From assembly GCF_015159595.1 (NCBI RefSeq), contig NZ_CP063304.1, positions 1,488,001-1,552,000 on the forward strand: DNA of 64,000 nucleotides, in the 5' to 3' direction. Of the stretch, positions 8,986 to 19,012 are shown piece by piece. Below the pieces are notes generated by a model, which was not told where the DNA came from, made no database searches, and saw only the letters and a program-made list of their open reading frames with translations. Position numbers and translations under genes: made by a program. Positions within the stretch are counted from its first letter, which is position 1, and the number at the start of each line of letters is the position of its first letter. This DNA is from Blautia liquoris (GTDB taxonomy: Bacteria > Bacillota > Clostridia > Lachnospirales > Lachnospiraceae).

Positions 8986-10908
8986 TGTCTCCTTTTTTTC
9001 AGAAAGCTTTTCCCATCTGTCATAAAGTTTTTCCAGCTCTTTTGCAATCATGTCTTTTTCTTTCGAAAGTTCAATGCAGCGTGTCACATTCGTTGAGACT
9101 TCAGGACGACTCATCTCTTTGTCCAGTTTGTCATTTTTTATTTCCAGCTCTTCAACTTGTGATTCGCATTTTTTAATTTCATTTTCTAATTTTCTCTGCT
9201 CTGCCTGTTCCTGTTTTTGCTTTTTCCAGTCTGTTTTTGAGTCGGCTGCTGTTGAAGATGCTGTAGTTTCATCCTCTGATTTTGGGGCATATGCTTTTGT
9301 AAGCAGCTCTCTTTTTTCTCGATAATAATCATAATTTCCAATGTAGTTTACAAGTTGTCCATTTGTAAGTTCTATAATTCTTGTGGCTGTCTGGTTGATA
9401 AAATAGCGGTCATGGGAAACATACAAAACTGTTCCGGTATAGTTTGACAGAGCATTTTCCAGGATCTCTTTTGATACAATATCCAGATGATTTGTGGGCT
9501 CATCGAGGATCAGAAAATTTGCCTTTGAAAGCATCAGTTTGGCGAGGGAAACCCTCCCGCGCTCGCCGCCGCTCAAACTTTTGATCGGTTTGAATACATC
9601 TTCACCGGTGAATAAAAATGCCGCCAGGACATTTCTGATCATTGTATTGTTCAGATCCGGATAGGTGTCGGAAATTTCCTCGAATACGGTCTTTTCCATA
9701 TGAAGAACATGATGTTCCTGATCGTAATATCCAATCTGTACCTTGCTTCCAAGTGCGAATTTTCCTTCGTCAGGCAAAACAATCTGGTTTAATATTTTAA
9801 GAATGGTTGTTTTCCCGGTTCCGTTGTTTCCAATCAGAGCAACGCGCTCCTGACGTTTAATATCGAAATTTATGTCAGAGAATAATCTCTCACAGCCAAA
9901 ACTTTTTGAAAGATGTTCGACATGCAGAACATCATTTCCGCTGGTGATTTGAGGAGTAAGCTCAATGTGCATATCATCCCGGACTTGTGAGGGTTTATCC
10001 AGACGATCGATCTTGTCAAGCATTTTCTCACGGCTTTCGGCCCGTTTAATTGATTTTTCACGGTTGAATGATTTTAACTTTTCGATTACCTCCTCCTGGT
10101 GTTTTATTTCCTGCTGCTGGTTCAGATAGGCATTCATAGCAGCATGCCGGATGAGGGCCTTTTTTTCACTGTATGAATGATAATTTCCTTCAAAGCTTAA
10201 CACTTTTCCACCGTCAATTTCTATTACCTTTGTCACAACACGATCGAGAAAATAGCGGTCATGTGAGACAATCAGCACTGCTCCTGGATAATTGATCAGA
10301 TAAGTTTCAAGCCAGTTGATCGAGGCCATGTCAAGATGATTCGTTGGCTCATCCAGTAGAATGATATCCGGTTTTGTGATCAATAGTTTTCCAAGAGCAA
10401 CCCTGGTTTTCTGACCGCCGGAAAGTGTGGATACCAGCTTTGTAAATTCCGATTCTTCGAATCCCAGACCTTTTAAAACACCGGTTACTTCACTTCGATA
10501 GGCGTAACCATTGTGCATTTCAAAAGACTGATTTAGACGGGTATAATCTGCCATCAGTTTCTCCAGCTTCCTTTGTGAAGCATTCTTCATCTGCGTCTCA
10601 AGAGAGCGGATCTTAGCTTCCATCTCGATGAGGTTTTGCCTGGCACTCAATACCTCTTCGTAGATGGAGCGGGCACCCTTGATATCCTGATGCTGAGAAA
10701 GGTATCCGATTGATGTGTCTTTTGCCAGTACGACCTCACCTTCATCGGCTGACATATCGCGCATGATAATCTTTAACATGGTTGACTTGCCGGCTCCATT
10801 AATTCCAATCAATGCAGCCTTCTCATGGGCCTCTATATGAAAAGAGGCATTCTTTAATACCTCAGTAGTTCCAAAACTTTTGCTTATATTTTGACATGAT
10901 AAAATCAT
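8980..10908 (-). CDS. ABC-F family ATPase (YdiF/Uup-like)
   Basis: The protein has two tandem ABC ATPase domains and no membrane segments. Domain 1 has Walker A GINGAGKST and signature LSGGQKTR followed by LLDEPTNHLD; domain 2 has GNNGTGKTT, LSGGERGR and LILDEPTNHLD. A charged linker separates them, and a C-terminal coiled coil (about residues 560-642) follows. ABC-F proteins act on ribosomes; length and the long C-terminal coiled coil match the housekeeping YdiF/Uup branch better than drug-specific resistance members, but a resistance role cannot be ruled out by eye. It faces icd and is divergent from rex. Confidence 0.93.
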   Translation of the reverse strand: MILSCQNISKSFGTTEVLKNASFHIEAHEKAALIGINGAGKSTMLKIIMRDMSADEGEVVLAKDTSIGYLSQHQDIKGARSIYEEVLSARQNLIEMEAKIRSLETQMKNASQRKLEKLMADYTRLNQSFEMHNGYAYRSEVTGVLKGLGFEESEFTKLVSTLSGGQKTRVALGKLLITKPDIILLDEPTNHLDMASINWLETYLINYPGAVLIVSHDRYFLDRVVTKVIEIDGGKVLSFEGNYHSYSEKKALIRHAAMNAYLNQQQEIKHQEEVIEKLKSFNREKSIKRAESREKMLDKIDRLDKPSQVRDDMHIELTPQITSGNDVLHVEHLSKSFGCERLFSDINFDIKRQERVALIGNNGTGKTTILKILNQIVLPDEGKFALGSKVQIGYYDQEHHVLHMEKTVFEEISDTYPDLNNTMIRNVLAAFLFTGEDVFKPIKSLSGGERGRVSLAKLMLSKANFLILDEPTNHLDIVSKEILENALSNYTGTVLYVSHDRYFINQTATRIIELTNGQLVNYIGNYDYYREKRELLTKAYAPKSEDETTASSTAADSKTDWKKQKQEQAEQRKLENEIKKCESQVEELEIKNDKLDKEMSRPEVSTNVTRCIELSKEKDMIAKELEKLYDRWEKLSEKKETI

Positions 10909-11025
10909 TTGAAAATCTCCTTAGTATCCTTTGTACCTGCATATAGTTCTCTGCCAAGAGTCATCAGACTGCTTATAAGTATAACTCATAACTGAGCACT
11001 TAGGCAAGGATATTGCCATTTTCCT

Positions 11026-11054
11026 TTGACAAAGTTATACCATACCACTATAAT
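11026..11054 (+). promoter_or_regulatory. Full-consensus sigma-A promoter for rex
   Basis: TTGACA (11026-11031) and TATAAT (11049-11054) match the vegetative consensus at all twelve positions with an exact 17-nt spacer. Transcription would begin near 11061, giving a leader of about 90 nt before the rex start. Confidence 0.9.
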
Positions 11055-11150
11055 TAATAATAGCAATTTATGGATGAACTCGGCTATGACAGGCTGATTA
11101 TAGAAGTTTTATGGAGTTTTTGAGAATATATCCATTTGGAGGGAAAATAG

Positions 11151-11807
11151 TTGGATGAGAAATTGATTTCAAAAGCTGTGATTCGAAGGCTTCCGCGATA
11201 TTACCGTTATCTGGGGGACTTACTGGATGATGGGGTAGAACGGATATCTTCGGGTGAACTCAGCAATCGGATGAAGGTAACTGCTTCACAGATCAGACAG
11301 GATCTGAATAATTTTGGCGGTTTTGGCCAGCAGGGGTACGGATACAATGTAAGATATTTATATGCTGAAATTGGTAAGATTCTCGGTTTAAATCATACAC
11401 ATAATATGATTATTGTGGGAGCAGGTAATCTGGGACAGGCACTTGCTAATTATAAGTCTTTTGAGAACAGTGGATTTAAAACAGTGGCGTTGTTTGATGT
11501 GAATCCGGCCGTCAAAGGCAAAAAGGTTCGAGATATTGAGATTCATATGATGAATGAACTTTCAGAATTTATTCCGGATCATCATGTTGAAATAGCTGCA
11601 CTGACGCTGCCGAAATCAGAGGCAGTTTCGGTTGCTGAGAAACTGGTTGACTATGGTGTGAAGGCGATTTGGAATTTTGCCCATACAGATCTCAATCTGC
11701 TTTTGCCGGAGGATGTTGTAGTTGAAAATGTTCATCTTGCCGAAAGCTTAATGAGATTGTCATATAATCTCACGACCAAAAAGGATTCTAAGGTAGAAGA
11801 GAAGTAG
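11151..11807 (+). CDS. rex: Redox-sensing transcriptional repressor Rex
   Basis: Rex is a dimeric repressor that reads the NADH/NAD+ ratio and derepresses fermentation and NADH-oxidising genes when NADH is high. The sequence shows an N-terminal winged helix (RLPRYYRYL, then MKVTASQIRQDLNNFGGFGQQGYGY) and a Rossmann domain with IIVGAGNLGQALANY near residue 90, followed by the domain-swapping C-terminal helix. Translation starts at TTG 11151, 7 nt after GGAGGG; no ATG is available in frame. At 218 aa the length is normal. It is followed at 46 nt by the NAD(P)HX repair gene, so two NAD(H)-linked functions may share a transcript. Confidence 0.96.
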   Translation: MDEKLISKAVIRRLPRYYRYLGDLLDDGVERISSGELSNRMKVTASQIRQDLNNFGGFGQQGYGYNVRYLYAEIGKILGLNHTHNMIIVGAGNLGQALANYKSFENSGFKTVALFDVNPAVKGKKVRDIEIHMMNELSEFIPDHHVEIAALTLPKSEAVSVAEKLVDYGVKAIWNFAHTDLNLLLPEDVVVENVHLAESLMRLSYNLTTKKDSKVEEK

Positions 11808-11853
11808 GACAAACCTGCATTCGGTACCATACGGACGGTAAAAGGAGAGAGGT

Positions 11854-13371
11854 ATGAAGAAGATAGTAACTGGAGAACAGATGAAAAAGTTGGATCAGTA
11901 TACGATAAATTCCATGAAGGTACCTTCTTCTGTCCTTATGGAACGAGCGGGCCTTGCGGTTTCTGAGGCGGTTACGTGCAAAAGGTTTTCTGCTGATCGT
12001 ATTCTGGTTGTCTGTGGGTGCGGAAATAATGGCGGTGATGGCGTTTGTGCTGCCCGGATTCTTCATCTGAAAGGATACAAGGTATCAGTCTTTGTAGCCG
12101 GGGATCCCAAAAAATTTAGCGAGGGGATGAGGGAACAGGTAGAAATTGCCAGAAATTATCGGATTAATTTTGTCAAAAATCCTGACTACGCGGAATATAC
12201 TGTTATCGTGGATGCTGTGTTCGGTGTAGGTCTTTCACGTCCGGTCACAGGGCGGATGAGAGTGATCCTGGGTCAGATCAATGAAAGCCATGTGCCGGTC
12301 GTGGCTGTTGATATTCCCTCCGGCCTGAACAGCGATACCGGCACAGTTATGGGTATCGCTGTTCAGGCAGATGTAACAGTGACGATGGCTTATGCAAAGC
12401 CGGGGTTATTTCTTCGAGATGGACAAACCCATAGTGGCCATGTGATGGTTGCTGATATCGGTATCTATGATACAAGGCTAAAAAATCAGGATGAAGATAA
12501 TTTCTGCTTTTTTCGAACAGATAAAGAGGATCTTGGCAGTCTTTTTATAAGACAGGAAAATGGTAATAAGGGAACTTTTGGCAAAGTATTATTAATTGCA
12601 GGATCAAAAAATATGGCGGGAGCAGCGCTTCTTTCAGGTGAAGCCTGCATGAGGGCCGGAGCCGGGATGCTTAAATTTTATACGACAAATGAGATCAGGG
12701 AGAGTATCTTGTCTAATCTTCCGGAAGCAATGCTGTCTGTTTTTGACACAAAAGAGCCGCTGAGTGAACAGCTGGAAAAGGATATGGAGTGGGCGGACGT
12801 AATTGGGATTGGTCCGGGGATATCTACAGAACCATATGCCGGACAGATTCTGGAATATGTATTGAAAAATAAGGGAAATAAACCATGTGTGATAGATGCT
12901 GATGCTTTAAATCTGCTCAGCCTACATATGAGCCTGCTTAAATCTGCGGCTCCCCCGTGTATTGTTACCCCTCACATAGGAGAATTTTCCAGACTTACGG
13001 GGATGTCTGTATCAGAGCTGTGCTCGGATATTCCAAAAGCAGTTCGGGAATTTGTTCAGGAGTATGGTGTCGTCTGCGTTTGTAAGGATGCAAGGACACT
13101 TACTATACTTCCGAATGGATGTGCTTATATTAATACTTCCGGGAATTCAGCACTGGCAACAGCAGGAAGCGGAGATGTACTGACAGGAATAATATTGGGC
13201 ATTCTCGCGGGCAGTGACAATCATGCAGATATTCGTGTTATTCCACTGGCGGTTTATCTCCATGGAATATTGGGAGAAGCAGCATCGTTTAGACGTTCAA
13301 AGGCGGGAGTTATTGCTTCGGATCTGATCGAAGAGCTTACGATACAAAATAAAAAGTTAGAGAATCAATAA
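11854..13371 (+). CDS. nnr: Bifunctional NAD(P)H-hydrate epimerase / ADP-dependent dehydratase
   Basis: The protein repairs damaged nicotinamide cofactors. The N-terminal YjeF-type epimerase domain (about residues 1-215, with GNNGGDG and AVDIPSGLNSDTG) interconverts R- and S-NAD(P)HX; the C-terminal ribokinase-like dehydratase (about 225-505, with IGIGPGIS, VIDADALNLL, VTPHIGEFSRL and the ATAGSGDVLTGI anion-hole motif) dehydrates the S form using ADP. Fusion of both domains is the common bacterial form. ATG 11854 follows AAGGAGAG. It lies between rex and mazF in the same direction. Confidence 0.95.
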   Translation: MKKIVTGEQMKKLDQYTINSMKVPSSVLMERAGLAVSEAVTCKRFSADRILVVCGCGNNGGDGVCAARILHLKGYKVSVFVAGDPKKFSEGMREQVEIARNYRINFVKNPDYAEYTVIVDAVFGVGLSRPVTGRMRVILGQINESHVPVVAVDIPSGLNSDTGTVMGIAVQADVTVTMAYAKPGLFLRDGQTHSGHVMVADIGIYDTRLKNQDEDNFCFFRTDKEDLGSLFIRQENGNKGTFGKVLLIAGSKNMAGAALLSGEACMRAGAGMLKFYTTNEIRESILSNLPEAMLSVFDTKEPLSEQLEKDMEWADVIGIGPGISTEPYAGQILEYVLKNKGNKPCVIDADALNLLSLHMSLLKSAAPPCIVTPHIGEFSRLTGMSVSELCSDIPKAVREFVQEYGVVCVCKDARTLTILPNGCAYINTSGNSALATAGSGDVLTGIILGILAGSDNHADIRVIPLAVYLHGILGEAASFRRSKAGVIASDLIEELTIQNKKLENQ

Positions 13372-13439
13372 ATTTGAATACACCCGAATTTTTTGGAAAT
13401 ACTTGAAATAAGCTACATAAAATCGGAGTGTGAAAAAAA

Positions 13440-13787
13440 GTGATTATAAGAAGAGGAGATATTTTTTACGCGGACTTAAGACCCGTGGTAGGAAGTGAAC
13501 AGGGTGGTATACGCCCGGTATTGATTATACAAAATGATGTTGGAAACAAGCACAGTCCTACAGTGATCTGTGCTGCGATTACGTCGAAGATGAATAAGGC
13601 AAAACTGCCGACACACGTTGAAATTGATTCGTCATCCTATGAGATTGTGAGAGATTCCGTAATTCTTCTGGAGCAGCTTCGCACGATCGACAAACGGCGG
13701 CTGAAAGACAAGATTTGTCACTTAAGGCCAGATCTTTTAAGCCAAGTCGATCATGCCTTGAAGATCAGCCTGGATCTTTCCTCTTGA
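13440..13787 (+). CDS. mazF: MazF/PemK-type endoribonuclease toxin without adjacent antitoxin
   Basis: MazF toxins cleave single-stranded mRNA at short sequence motifs. The 115-aa protein has the standard core: [26 protein letters not shown], the ICAAITSK strand and a [17 protein letters not shown] segment. It starts with GTG 13440 behind GGAG. The gene upstream is the cofactor-repair enzyme, and only 68 nt separate them, too little for a MazE antitoxin. In many Clostridia and Bacilli a housekeeping chromosomal MazF (NdoA/EndoA) sits beside core genes with its antitoxin; here that partner is not visible. Confidence 0.93.
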   Translation: MIIRRGDIFYADLRPVVGSEQGGIRPVLIIQNDVGNKHSPTVICAAITSKMNKAKLPTHVEIDSSSYEIVRDSVILLEQLRTIDKRRLKDKICHLRPDLLSQVDHALKISLDLSS

Positions 13788-13803
13788 AGATATTTGTCTA
13801 AAC

Positions 13804-13832
13804 TTGACGAATGTTAATTTCAGTGTTATATT
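13804..13832 (+). promoter_or_regulatory. Probable sigma-A promoter for yebC
   Basis: TTGACG (13804-13809) and TATATT (13827-13832) are separated by 17 nt, each one base from consensus, and lie about 40 nt before the yebC start. Confidence 0.7.
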
Positions 13833-13871
13833 TTTGAAGAGATACTATATAGAAAGAGAGTTAGAAAAAGC

Positions 13872-14600
13872 ATGTCAGGACATTCAAAGTTTGCAAATAT
13901 TAAACATAAAAAAGAGAGAAATGATGCCAAGAAAGGTAAGATCTTTACTATACTTGGCCGTGAAATTGTGATTGCTGTAAAAGAAGGCGGCCCTGATCCG
14001 GAGAACAACAGCAAACTTCGTGATGTGATTGCTAAGGCCAAGGCGAATAATATGCCAAATGATACAATAGAACGGGGAATTAAGAAAGCTGCAGGCGATT
14101 CAAATGCAGACAACTATGAACGTATTACATATGAGGGTTATGGCCCCAGTGGAATTGCGATTATCGTTGAGACTCTTACTGATAATAAAAATCGTACGGC
14201 TGCGGATGTCAGGAGTGCTTTTACTAAGGGGCAGGGAAATGTAGGGACCCCTGGATGTGTATCCTTTATGTTTGACAGAAAGGGACAGATTATCATATCT
14301 AAAGAAGACTATGTTTCTGATGCCGATGATCTCATGATGAAAGCACTTGATGCAGGTGCAGAAGATTTTTCCGAAGAAGAAGACTGTTATGGGATTATCA
14401 CGGATCCTGACGATTTTTCAGCTGTGCGTGAGTCACTGGAAAAAGAGAAAATCTTGATGGCTGAGGCAGATGTCACAATGATCCCCCAGACTTATGTGTC
14501 TCTTACCGATGAGTCTGACAAGAAGAATCTTCAAAGAACTTTGGATATGCTCGAAGACAACGATGATGTCCAGTATGTTTACACGAATCTGGATGAATAA
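13872..14600 (+). CDS. yebC: YebC/PmpR family protein (TACO1-like)
   Basis: The N-terminus [22 protein letters not shown] is shared by almost all members, and the 242-aa length is standard. The family has three domains; members were described as transcription regulators, and more recent work assigns some of them a role in translation through difficult stretches, so the exact role here is open. It has its own promoter and is followed by the TepA-like gene. Confidence 0.93.
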   Translation: MSGHSKFANIKHKKERNDAKKGKIFTILGREIVIAVKEGGPDPENNSKLRDVIAKAKANNMPNDTIERGIKKAAGDSNADNYERITYEGYGPSGIAIIVETLTDNKNRTAADVRSAFTKGQGNVGTPGCVSFMFDRKGQIIISKEDYVSDADDLMMKALDAGAEDFSEEEDCYGIITDPDDFSAVRESLEKEKILMAEADVTMIPQTYVSLTDESDKKNLQRTLDMLEDNDDVQYVYTNLDE

Positions 14601-14657
14601 ACAGGCCTTTTCCTGCACATACTTCTTGAAAAAGATCAGACAGGAGTATGTAAAGGT

Positions 14658-15299
14658 ATGGATGAAAAGGTGGAAAATCAAAGCGAAAATTTAGTTGCTA
14701 CGAAGAGTAATATATATCTGTTATCAATTATTGGTGAGGTAGAGGGGCATGAGGCACTGGGAGACAGAGCTAAGGCGACAAAGTATGAACATATACTTCC
14801 TAACCTTGCAAGGGCTGAGGATGATGGCACTATAGAGGGTATGTTAATCCTGCTTAACACTGTCGGAGGCGATGTTGAAGCGGGACTTGCGATTGCAGAG
14901 ATGATCGCGTCTATGAGTAAACCCACAGTGTCGCTGGTCCTCGGCGGAGGTCATTCAATTGGTGTCCCTTTGGCAGTTTCTGCAGACTACTCATTTATCG
15001 TACCAAGTGGAACGATGGTGATTCATCCGGTACGTCAAAGCGGTATGTTTATAGGAGTTCAGCAGTCTTATCGCAATATGGAAAAGACACAGGATCGAAT
15101 TACAGAATTTATTGCCACACATTCACAGATTACAAAGGATCGTGTTGAGGAATTGATGTTGGACACAAGTATGCTTGTCAAGGATGTAGGGACAATGCTG
15201 GATGGACGAGAGGCTGTACGTGAAGGCCTGATCAATGAGGTTGGGGGAATCGCTGAGGCACTTAAGAGGCTTCATGCTATGATTGATGGCACAGAGTAA
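14658..15299 (+). CDS. tepA: ClpP-fold protease of the TepA/YmfB type
   Basis: The fold is ClpP/crotonase-like: a GGDVEAGLAIAEMI segment forms the oxyanion region, the probable catalytic serine is in GGGHSIGVPLA and the histidine in MVIHPVR. It lacks an obvious signal peptide. It lies upstream of ftsK/spoIIIE, as tepA does in Bacillus, which supports the TepA assignment; in Bacillus it affects protein translocation and spore proteins. ATG 14658 is weakly supplied with a ribosome binding site (CAGGAG about 11 nt away). Precise substrate is not known. Confidence 0.82.
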   Translation: MDEKVENQSENLVATKSNIYLLSIIGEVEGHEALGDRAKATKYEHILPNLARAEDDGTIEGMLILLNTVGGDVEAGLAIAEMIASMSKPTVSLVLGGGHSIGVPLAVSADYSFIVPSGTMVIHPVRQSGMFIGVQQSYRNMEKTQDRITEFIATHSQITKDRVEELMLDTSMLVKDVGTMLDGREAVREGLINEVGGIAEALKRLHAMIDGTE

Positions 15300-15317
15300 T
15301 AATCTAAAGTTCTATGC

Positions 15318-15341
15318 CTTTTTCATGCGGGCATGAAAAAG
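15318..15341 (+). terminator. Palindrome after the TepA gene, possible terminator
   Basis: CTTTTTCATGC (15318-15328) and GCATGAAAAAG (15331-15341) form a perfect 11-bp hairpin with a two-base loop. No U-run follows immediately, so termination is uncertain. The same TTCATGC-GCATGAA core recurs at about 15486-15501. Confidence 0.55.
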
Positions 15342-15372
15342 AGCACAGGTTTCTTTGTGCGTTTGCACTTTA

Positions 15373-15529
15373 ATGATACCACGGATTGCTCCGCACAAGG
15401 TACTCCCGCAATCCGGAAAACATTCGAATTTCACTCCTAATCGGGTTGCATTCTCATGTTTGTTCGGGTCAAAAGGTCATGCTTTTTCATGCGAGCATGA
15501 AACGCATGACCTTTTGACCCTGGTATCAT
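15373..15529. repeat. MITE-like palindromic intergenic element, copy 1
   Basis: The segment is bounded by ATGATACCA and TGGTATCAT, a perfect 9-bp terminal inverted repeat. Inside lies a second perfect 15-bp inverted repeat (GGGTCAAAAGGTCAT at 15466-15480 and its complement at 15506-15520) that brackets a TTCATGC-GCATGAA hairpin. Its right end (CTTTTGACCCTGGTATCATA, 15511-15530) and its left end (ATGATAC-ACGGATT-CTCCGCA) recur at 50751-50792 beside the tet gene. It encodes no protein and separates the TepA gene from uppP. Confidence 0.75.
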
Positions 15530-15561
15530 ACAAATATACATATAGATGGGATGATTTTGTT

Positions 15562-16437
15562 ATGGCTGCCTGGCAGGCATTTTTATTGGGATTGGTACAG
15601 GGAATCACAGAATTCTTACCAATCAGCAGCTCGGGACATGTGGTGCTTTTAGAACATCTCCTGGGGATAGAATTAAATAACCGTATTTTATTTGGCGCAC
15701 TGCTTCATATTGGCACCTTGATTCCGGTGATTTTAGTGTTTAAAAGGGATATTAAGCGCCTATTTTGGGGAATGATACATATTTTTGTGGATCTGATTAA
15801 GAACTTTACGATTTGGTTTCACAATAAAAAACATCGTGATGATGTACGTTATCGTAAGATTCTTTCTACAAACTACAGAAAATTCACTGTACTGATTTTG
15901 ATTTCTCTTATTCCTACTGCGGTGATCGGATATATCCTCCAGAAGATGGCGTCCAGGGCTTTTGACAATCTTCTGGCTCCTGCAATTGGTTTTTTTATTA
16001 CTGCAATTCTTCTGCTGGTAACAGAAGTTGCATCAAATCAGGCGGAAAAATCACCGAAAGATACCAAGTATCGCGATGCTGTGATTATTGGAGTGTTTCA
16101 GGGATTTTCTGTATTTCCGGGTCTTTCACGTGCCGGCGCAACCTTGTCTGCCGGATTTTTGTGTGGATTTTCTCGAAAATATGCGATCAAATATTCCTAC
16201 ATTATGATGATCCCGACTGTTTTGGGAGCAATCGTTGTCGAACTTCAAAATAATACAAGCCGTGTGTCAATCTCAGATGTAGGAAATTATATACTAGGTA
16301 TCGCCGCCGCATCGGCAGCAGGCTATGTGGCGATCAGATTCATGCTATCGATGGTTAGACAGAAAAAACTTCGATATTTTTCTGCTTATTGTATTCTAGT
16401 CGGTGTGGCGGCAGTTGCTGTGAATTTTTTTATGTGA
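15562..16437 (+). CDS. uppP: Undecaprenyl-diphosphatase UppP/BacA
   Basis: This integral membrane enzyme recycles undecaprenyl pyrophosphate, the lipid carrier for peptidoglycan, and its over-supply gives bacitracin tolerance. The sequence has the family signature [17 protein letters not shown] near the N-terminus and the second signature [16 protein letters not shown], within about eight hydrophobic segments. ATG 15562 (291 aa) is chosen because homologues start just before AAWQAFLLG; the open frame upstream runs through the palindromic element and is not coding. Only 16 nt separate it from ftsK. Confidence 0.95.
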   Translation: MAAWQAFLLGLVQGITEFLPISSSGHVVLLEHLLGIELNNRILFGALLHIGTLIPVILVFKRDIKRLFWGMIHIFVDLIKNFTIWFHNKKHRDDVRYRKILSTNYRKFTVLILISLIPTAVIGYILQKMASRAFDNLLAPAIGFFITAILLLVTEVASNQAEKSPKDTKYRDAVIIGVFQGFSVFPGLSRAGATLSAGFLCGFSRKYAIKYSYIMMIPTVLGAIVVELQNNTSRVSISDVGNYILGIAAASAAGYVAIRFMLSMVRQKKLRYFSAYCILVGVAAVAVNFFM

Positions 16438-16453
16438 GGGGAGGAACTTTTTC

Positions 16454-18898
16454 ATGGCCAAAACAAAAAAAAGAAAGACGACAAACATGAAGTCGTCGAC
16501 GAAAAAGAAATCTTCTGCCAGAGGAAAAACCAGAAAAAAGAATAAGAAGCAAAATGAAAGAGGTATACGCCTTGAAATCTCAGCACTGTTGGTTTTGGCG
16601 GGCTGTCTTTTGCTAATGTTGGCTAATTTTGGCCTTGGCGGGGCGTTAGGAGGAGCTGTCAGCTCTTTTTTCTTTGGCTTGTTTGGACTGTCTTCCTATG
16701 CATTTCCCATTGTGCTTTTTGTCGGTACAGCATTTGTGATTGCAAATTGGGACAGCCATCTGCTTATCCGAAAAATGTGTGGGAGCATAGCGTTCTTTGC
16801 CATGTTCTGTGGATTTCTCCAACTGCTGACCATTGGATATGAGAGGGGTGCCTCTGTCATAGATTATTATACGGACAGCTCAGCCGGCAGACTCGGCGGT
16901 GGAATTCTCGGTGGAATTCTTGTTAAGTGGCTCGGCTTTGCGTTTGGAAAAATTGGAGCGTATATAGTTTTGGTGACAGGAATGGTTATCGCTGCGATCG
17001 TGGCAACTCAAAGACCTCTCCTTGAAACAGCACGCAGATCGGGAACTAAAGTTTTGTCAACTGCGAAAATTCAGCGTAAAAAGCTCACGGAAACAATAAG
17101 AATTCAAAAAGAAGAAAAAGCTAAGACGAAAGAAAAACAAGATACAAAACCGGATGAAAACTTGCAGTCAGAAGAGGAGGCAGAAGAAACAATACATGAA
17201 CGGTTTCCGGATTTTGTAATAACCAGAAGTGAAGAACCTATACAAACGTATGCAGATGATACTTTGAAAGAGGCGGTATATGAAGATCATGCGGAAACTG
17301 CAGCTGCACAGATACCGGAGATAGAAAGGGAGAGAGGTAAATCTGCAAAATCCGTAATAGAAGGAAAATCATTCGACATACAGGATATGAAAGAAGAGGT
17401 TTCAGTTACAAACAATAAAAAGAAACCGAAATATAAATACCCTCCAGTATCACTTTTAAAAAGAGGAAAAGGGGGTAAGCTGGGTGATTCAGACAGTCAG
17501 TTGAAAGCTACAGCCAATAAGCTCCAGGAAACTCTCGACAGTTTCGGTGTCAATGTGACCGTTTCAAATGTAAGCTGTGGGCCCACTGTGACGAGATACG
17601 AACTTCAGCCAGAGCATGGAGTGAAAGTAAGCAAAATTGTAAATCTTGCCGATGATATTAAGCTCAATCTGGCCGCGGCAGATATTCGAATTGAAGCTCC
17701 GATTCCGGGCAAGGCAGCTGTGGGTATTGAGGTGCCAAATTCAACGAATAGTACGGTAATGCTAAGAGATCTGCTGGACACTCCAGAATTTCGAAAATCC
17801 TCATCAAATCTCGCATTCGCTGTTGGAAAGGACATTGCTGGGGAACCCGTGATTACGGACATCGCAAAGATGCCTCATCTGCTAATTGCAGGTGCGACAG
17901 GATCTGGTAAATCCGTCTGTATCAATACCTTGATTATGAGCATATTATATAAATCCAGTCCGGATGATGTAAAACTTATCATGATTGATCCCAAGGTGGT
18001 GGAACTTTCAGTGTATAACGGAATTCCACATCTGTTTATACCCGTAGTTACTGATCCCAAAAAAGCTGCCGGTGCACTGAACTGGGCAGTATCTGAGATG
18101 ACAGATCGCTATAATAAATTTGCCGATTATCACGTTCGTGATATCAAAGGATATAATGCAAAAGTTGAAAAAGCGATACCTGTCGAAGGACAGGAAATAC
18201 CCGAGAAACTTCCACAGATTGTAATTATTGTGGATGAGCTTGCAGATCTTATGATGGCTGCTCCCGGTGAAGTAGAAGATGCAATCTGCCGTCTGGCACA
18301 GCTGGCAAGAGCCGCAGGTCTGCATCTGATTATAGCGACACAGAGACCTTCTGTGAATGTAATCACTGGTCTGATTAAGGCGAATATGCCATCCAGAATT
18401 GCTTTTTCGGTATCATCCGGTGTGGATTCGAGAACAATTCTGGATATGAATGGAGCAGAGAAACTTCTCGGAAAGGGCGATATGCTCTTTTATCCTCAGG
18501 GGTATCAGAAACCGGCCAGACTGCAGGGCTCTTTTGTATCAGACAAAGAGGTGGCTGATGTGGTAAAGTACCTCTCGGAAAACTCCAAAGATATTAGTTA
18601 TGATGAAGAACTTCAGCAGAAAATTGAAGAAAGTTCCCCAGTTGGGACAGCTACCTGCGAGTCCGCAGGCAATAACCAGGATAAATATTTTGTTGATGCA
18701 GGAAAGTTTATTATTGAAAAAGACAAAGCGTCGATTGGTATGCTCCAGAGGATGTTTCGAATTGGATTTAACCGTGCTGCCAGAATTATGGATCAGCTGC
18801 ACGGGGCAGGTGTAGTCGGACCAGAAGAAGGGACTAAACCGCGTAAGATTCTAATGACTTTGGAGGAATTCGAGGAATATCTGAAACAGCAGGATTAG
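16454..18898 (+). CDS. ftsK: DNA translocase FtsK/SpoIIIE
   Basis: The protein pumps chromosomal DNA across the division or sporulation septum. A very basic cytoplasmic N-terminus (residues 1-35) precedes about four membrane helices (about 40-190), an acidic/charged linker (about 190-340), the alpha/beta RecA-like motor with Walker [10 protein letters not shown] near 480 and Walker [10 protein letters not shown], and a C-terminal gamma winged helix (about 750-814) that reads KOPS/SRS DNA. The 814-aa length is typical. It follows uppP and is followed by the nfnAB promoter. Confidence 0.95.
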   Translation: MAKTKKRKTTNMKSSTKKKSSARGKTRKKNKKQNERGIRLEISALLVLAGCLLLMLANFGLGGALGGAVSSFFFGLFGLSSYAFPIVLFVGTAFVIANWDSHLLIRKMCGSIAFFAMFCGFLQLLTIGYERGASVIDYYTDSSAGRLGGGILGGILVKWLGFAFGKIGAYIVLVTGMVIAAIVATQRPLLETARRSGTKVLSTAKIQRKKLTETIRIQKEEKAKTKEKQDTKPDENLQSEEEAEETIHERFPDFVITRSEEPIQTYADDTLKEAVYEDHAETAAAQIPEIERERGKSAKSVIEGKSFDIQDMKEEVSVTNNKKKPKYKYPPVSLLKRGKGGKLGDSDSQLKATANKLQETLDSFGVNVTVSNVSCGPTVTRYELQPEHGVKVSKIVNLADDIKLNLAAADIRIEAPIPGKAAVGIEVPNSTNSTVMLRDLLDTPEFRKSSSNLAFAVGKDIAGEPVITDIAKMPHLLIAGATGSGKSVCINTLIMSILYKSSPDDVKLIMIDPKVVELSVYNGIPHLFIPVVTDPKKAAGALNWAVSEMTDRYNKFADYHVRDIKGYNAKVEKAIPVEGQEIPEKLPQIVIIVDELADLMMAAPGEVEDAICRLAQLARAAGLHLIIATQRPSVNVITGLIKANMPSRIAFSVSSGVDSRTILDMNGAEKLLGKGDMLFYPQGYQKPARLQGSFVSDKEVADVVKYLSENSKDISYDEELQQKIEESSPVGTATCESAGNNQDKYFVDAGKFIIEKDKASIGMLQRMFRIGFNRAARIMDQLHGAGVVGPEEGTKPRKILMTLEEFEEYLKQQD

Positions 18899-18962
18899 AT
18901 TTGTGTTGCCTGTTTTTTGTTATTGTGATAAACTGTTAGACGGAACCAATATGGTGTTGTAT

Positions 18963-18990
18963 TTTACAAGATGTTAAGCTTGATTATAAT
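18963..18990 (+). promoter_or_regulatory. Probable promoter for nfnAB
   Basis: TTTACA (18963-18968) and a perfect TATAAT (18985-18990) are spaced 16 nt apart, 23 nt upstream of the nfnA start. Confidence 0.65.
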
Positions 18991-19012
18991 AGTAAAAATC
19001 TAGGAGGAAGTT

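Noticed and set aside
10909-11025. Drug-inducible leader before the ABC-F gene
   Set aside because: No leader peptide or clear terminator/antiterminator pair was found on the minus strand.
15355-15561. 69-codon extension at the start of UppP
   Set aside because: It runs through the palindromic element and has no similarity to UppP; ATG 15562 fits the family.
18911-18945. Rex-operator-like TTGTTA-N-TAAAC sequence upstream of nfnA
   Set aside because: Only one half-site matches TTGTTAA-N4-TTAACAA and the second half has several mismatches.
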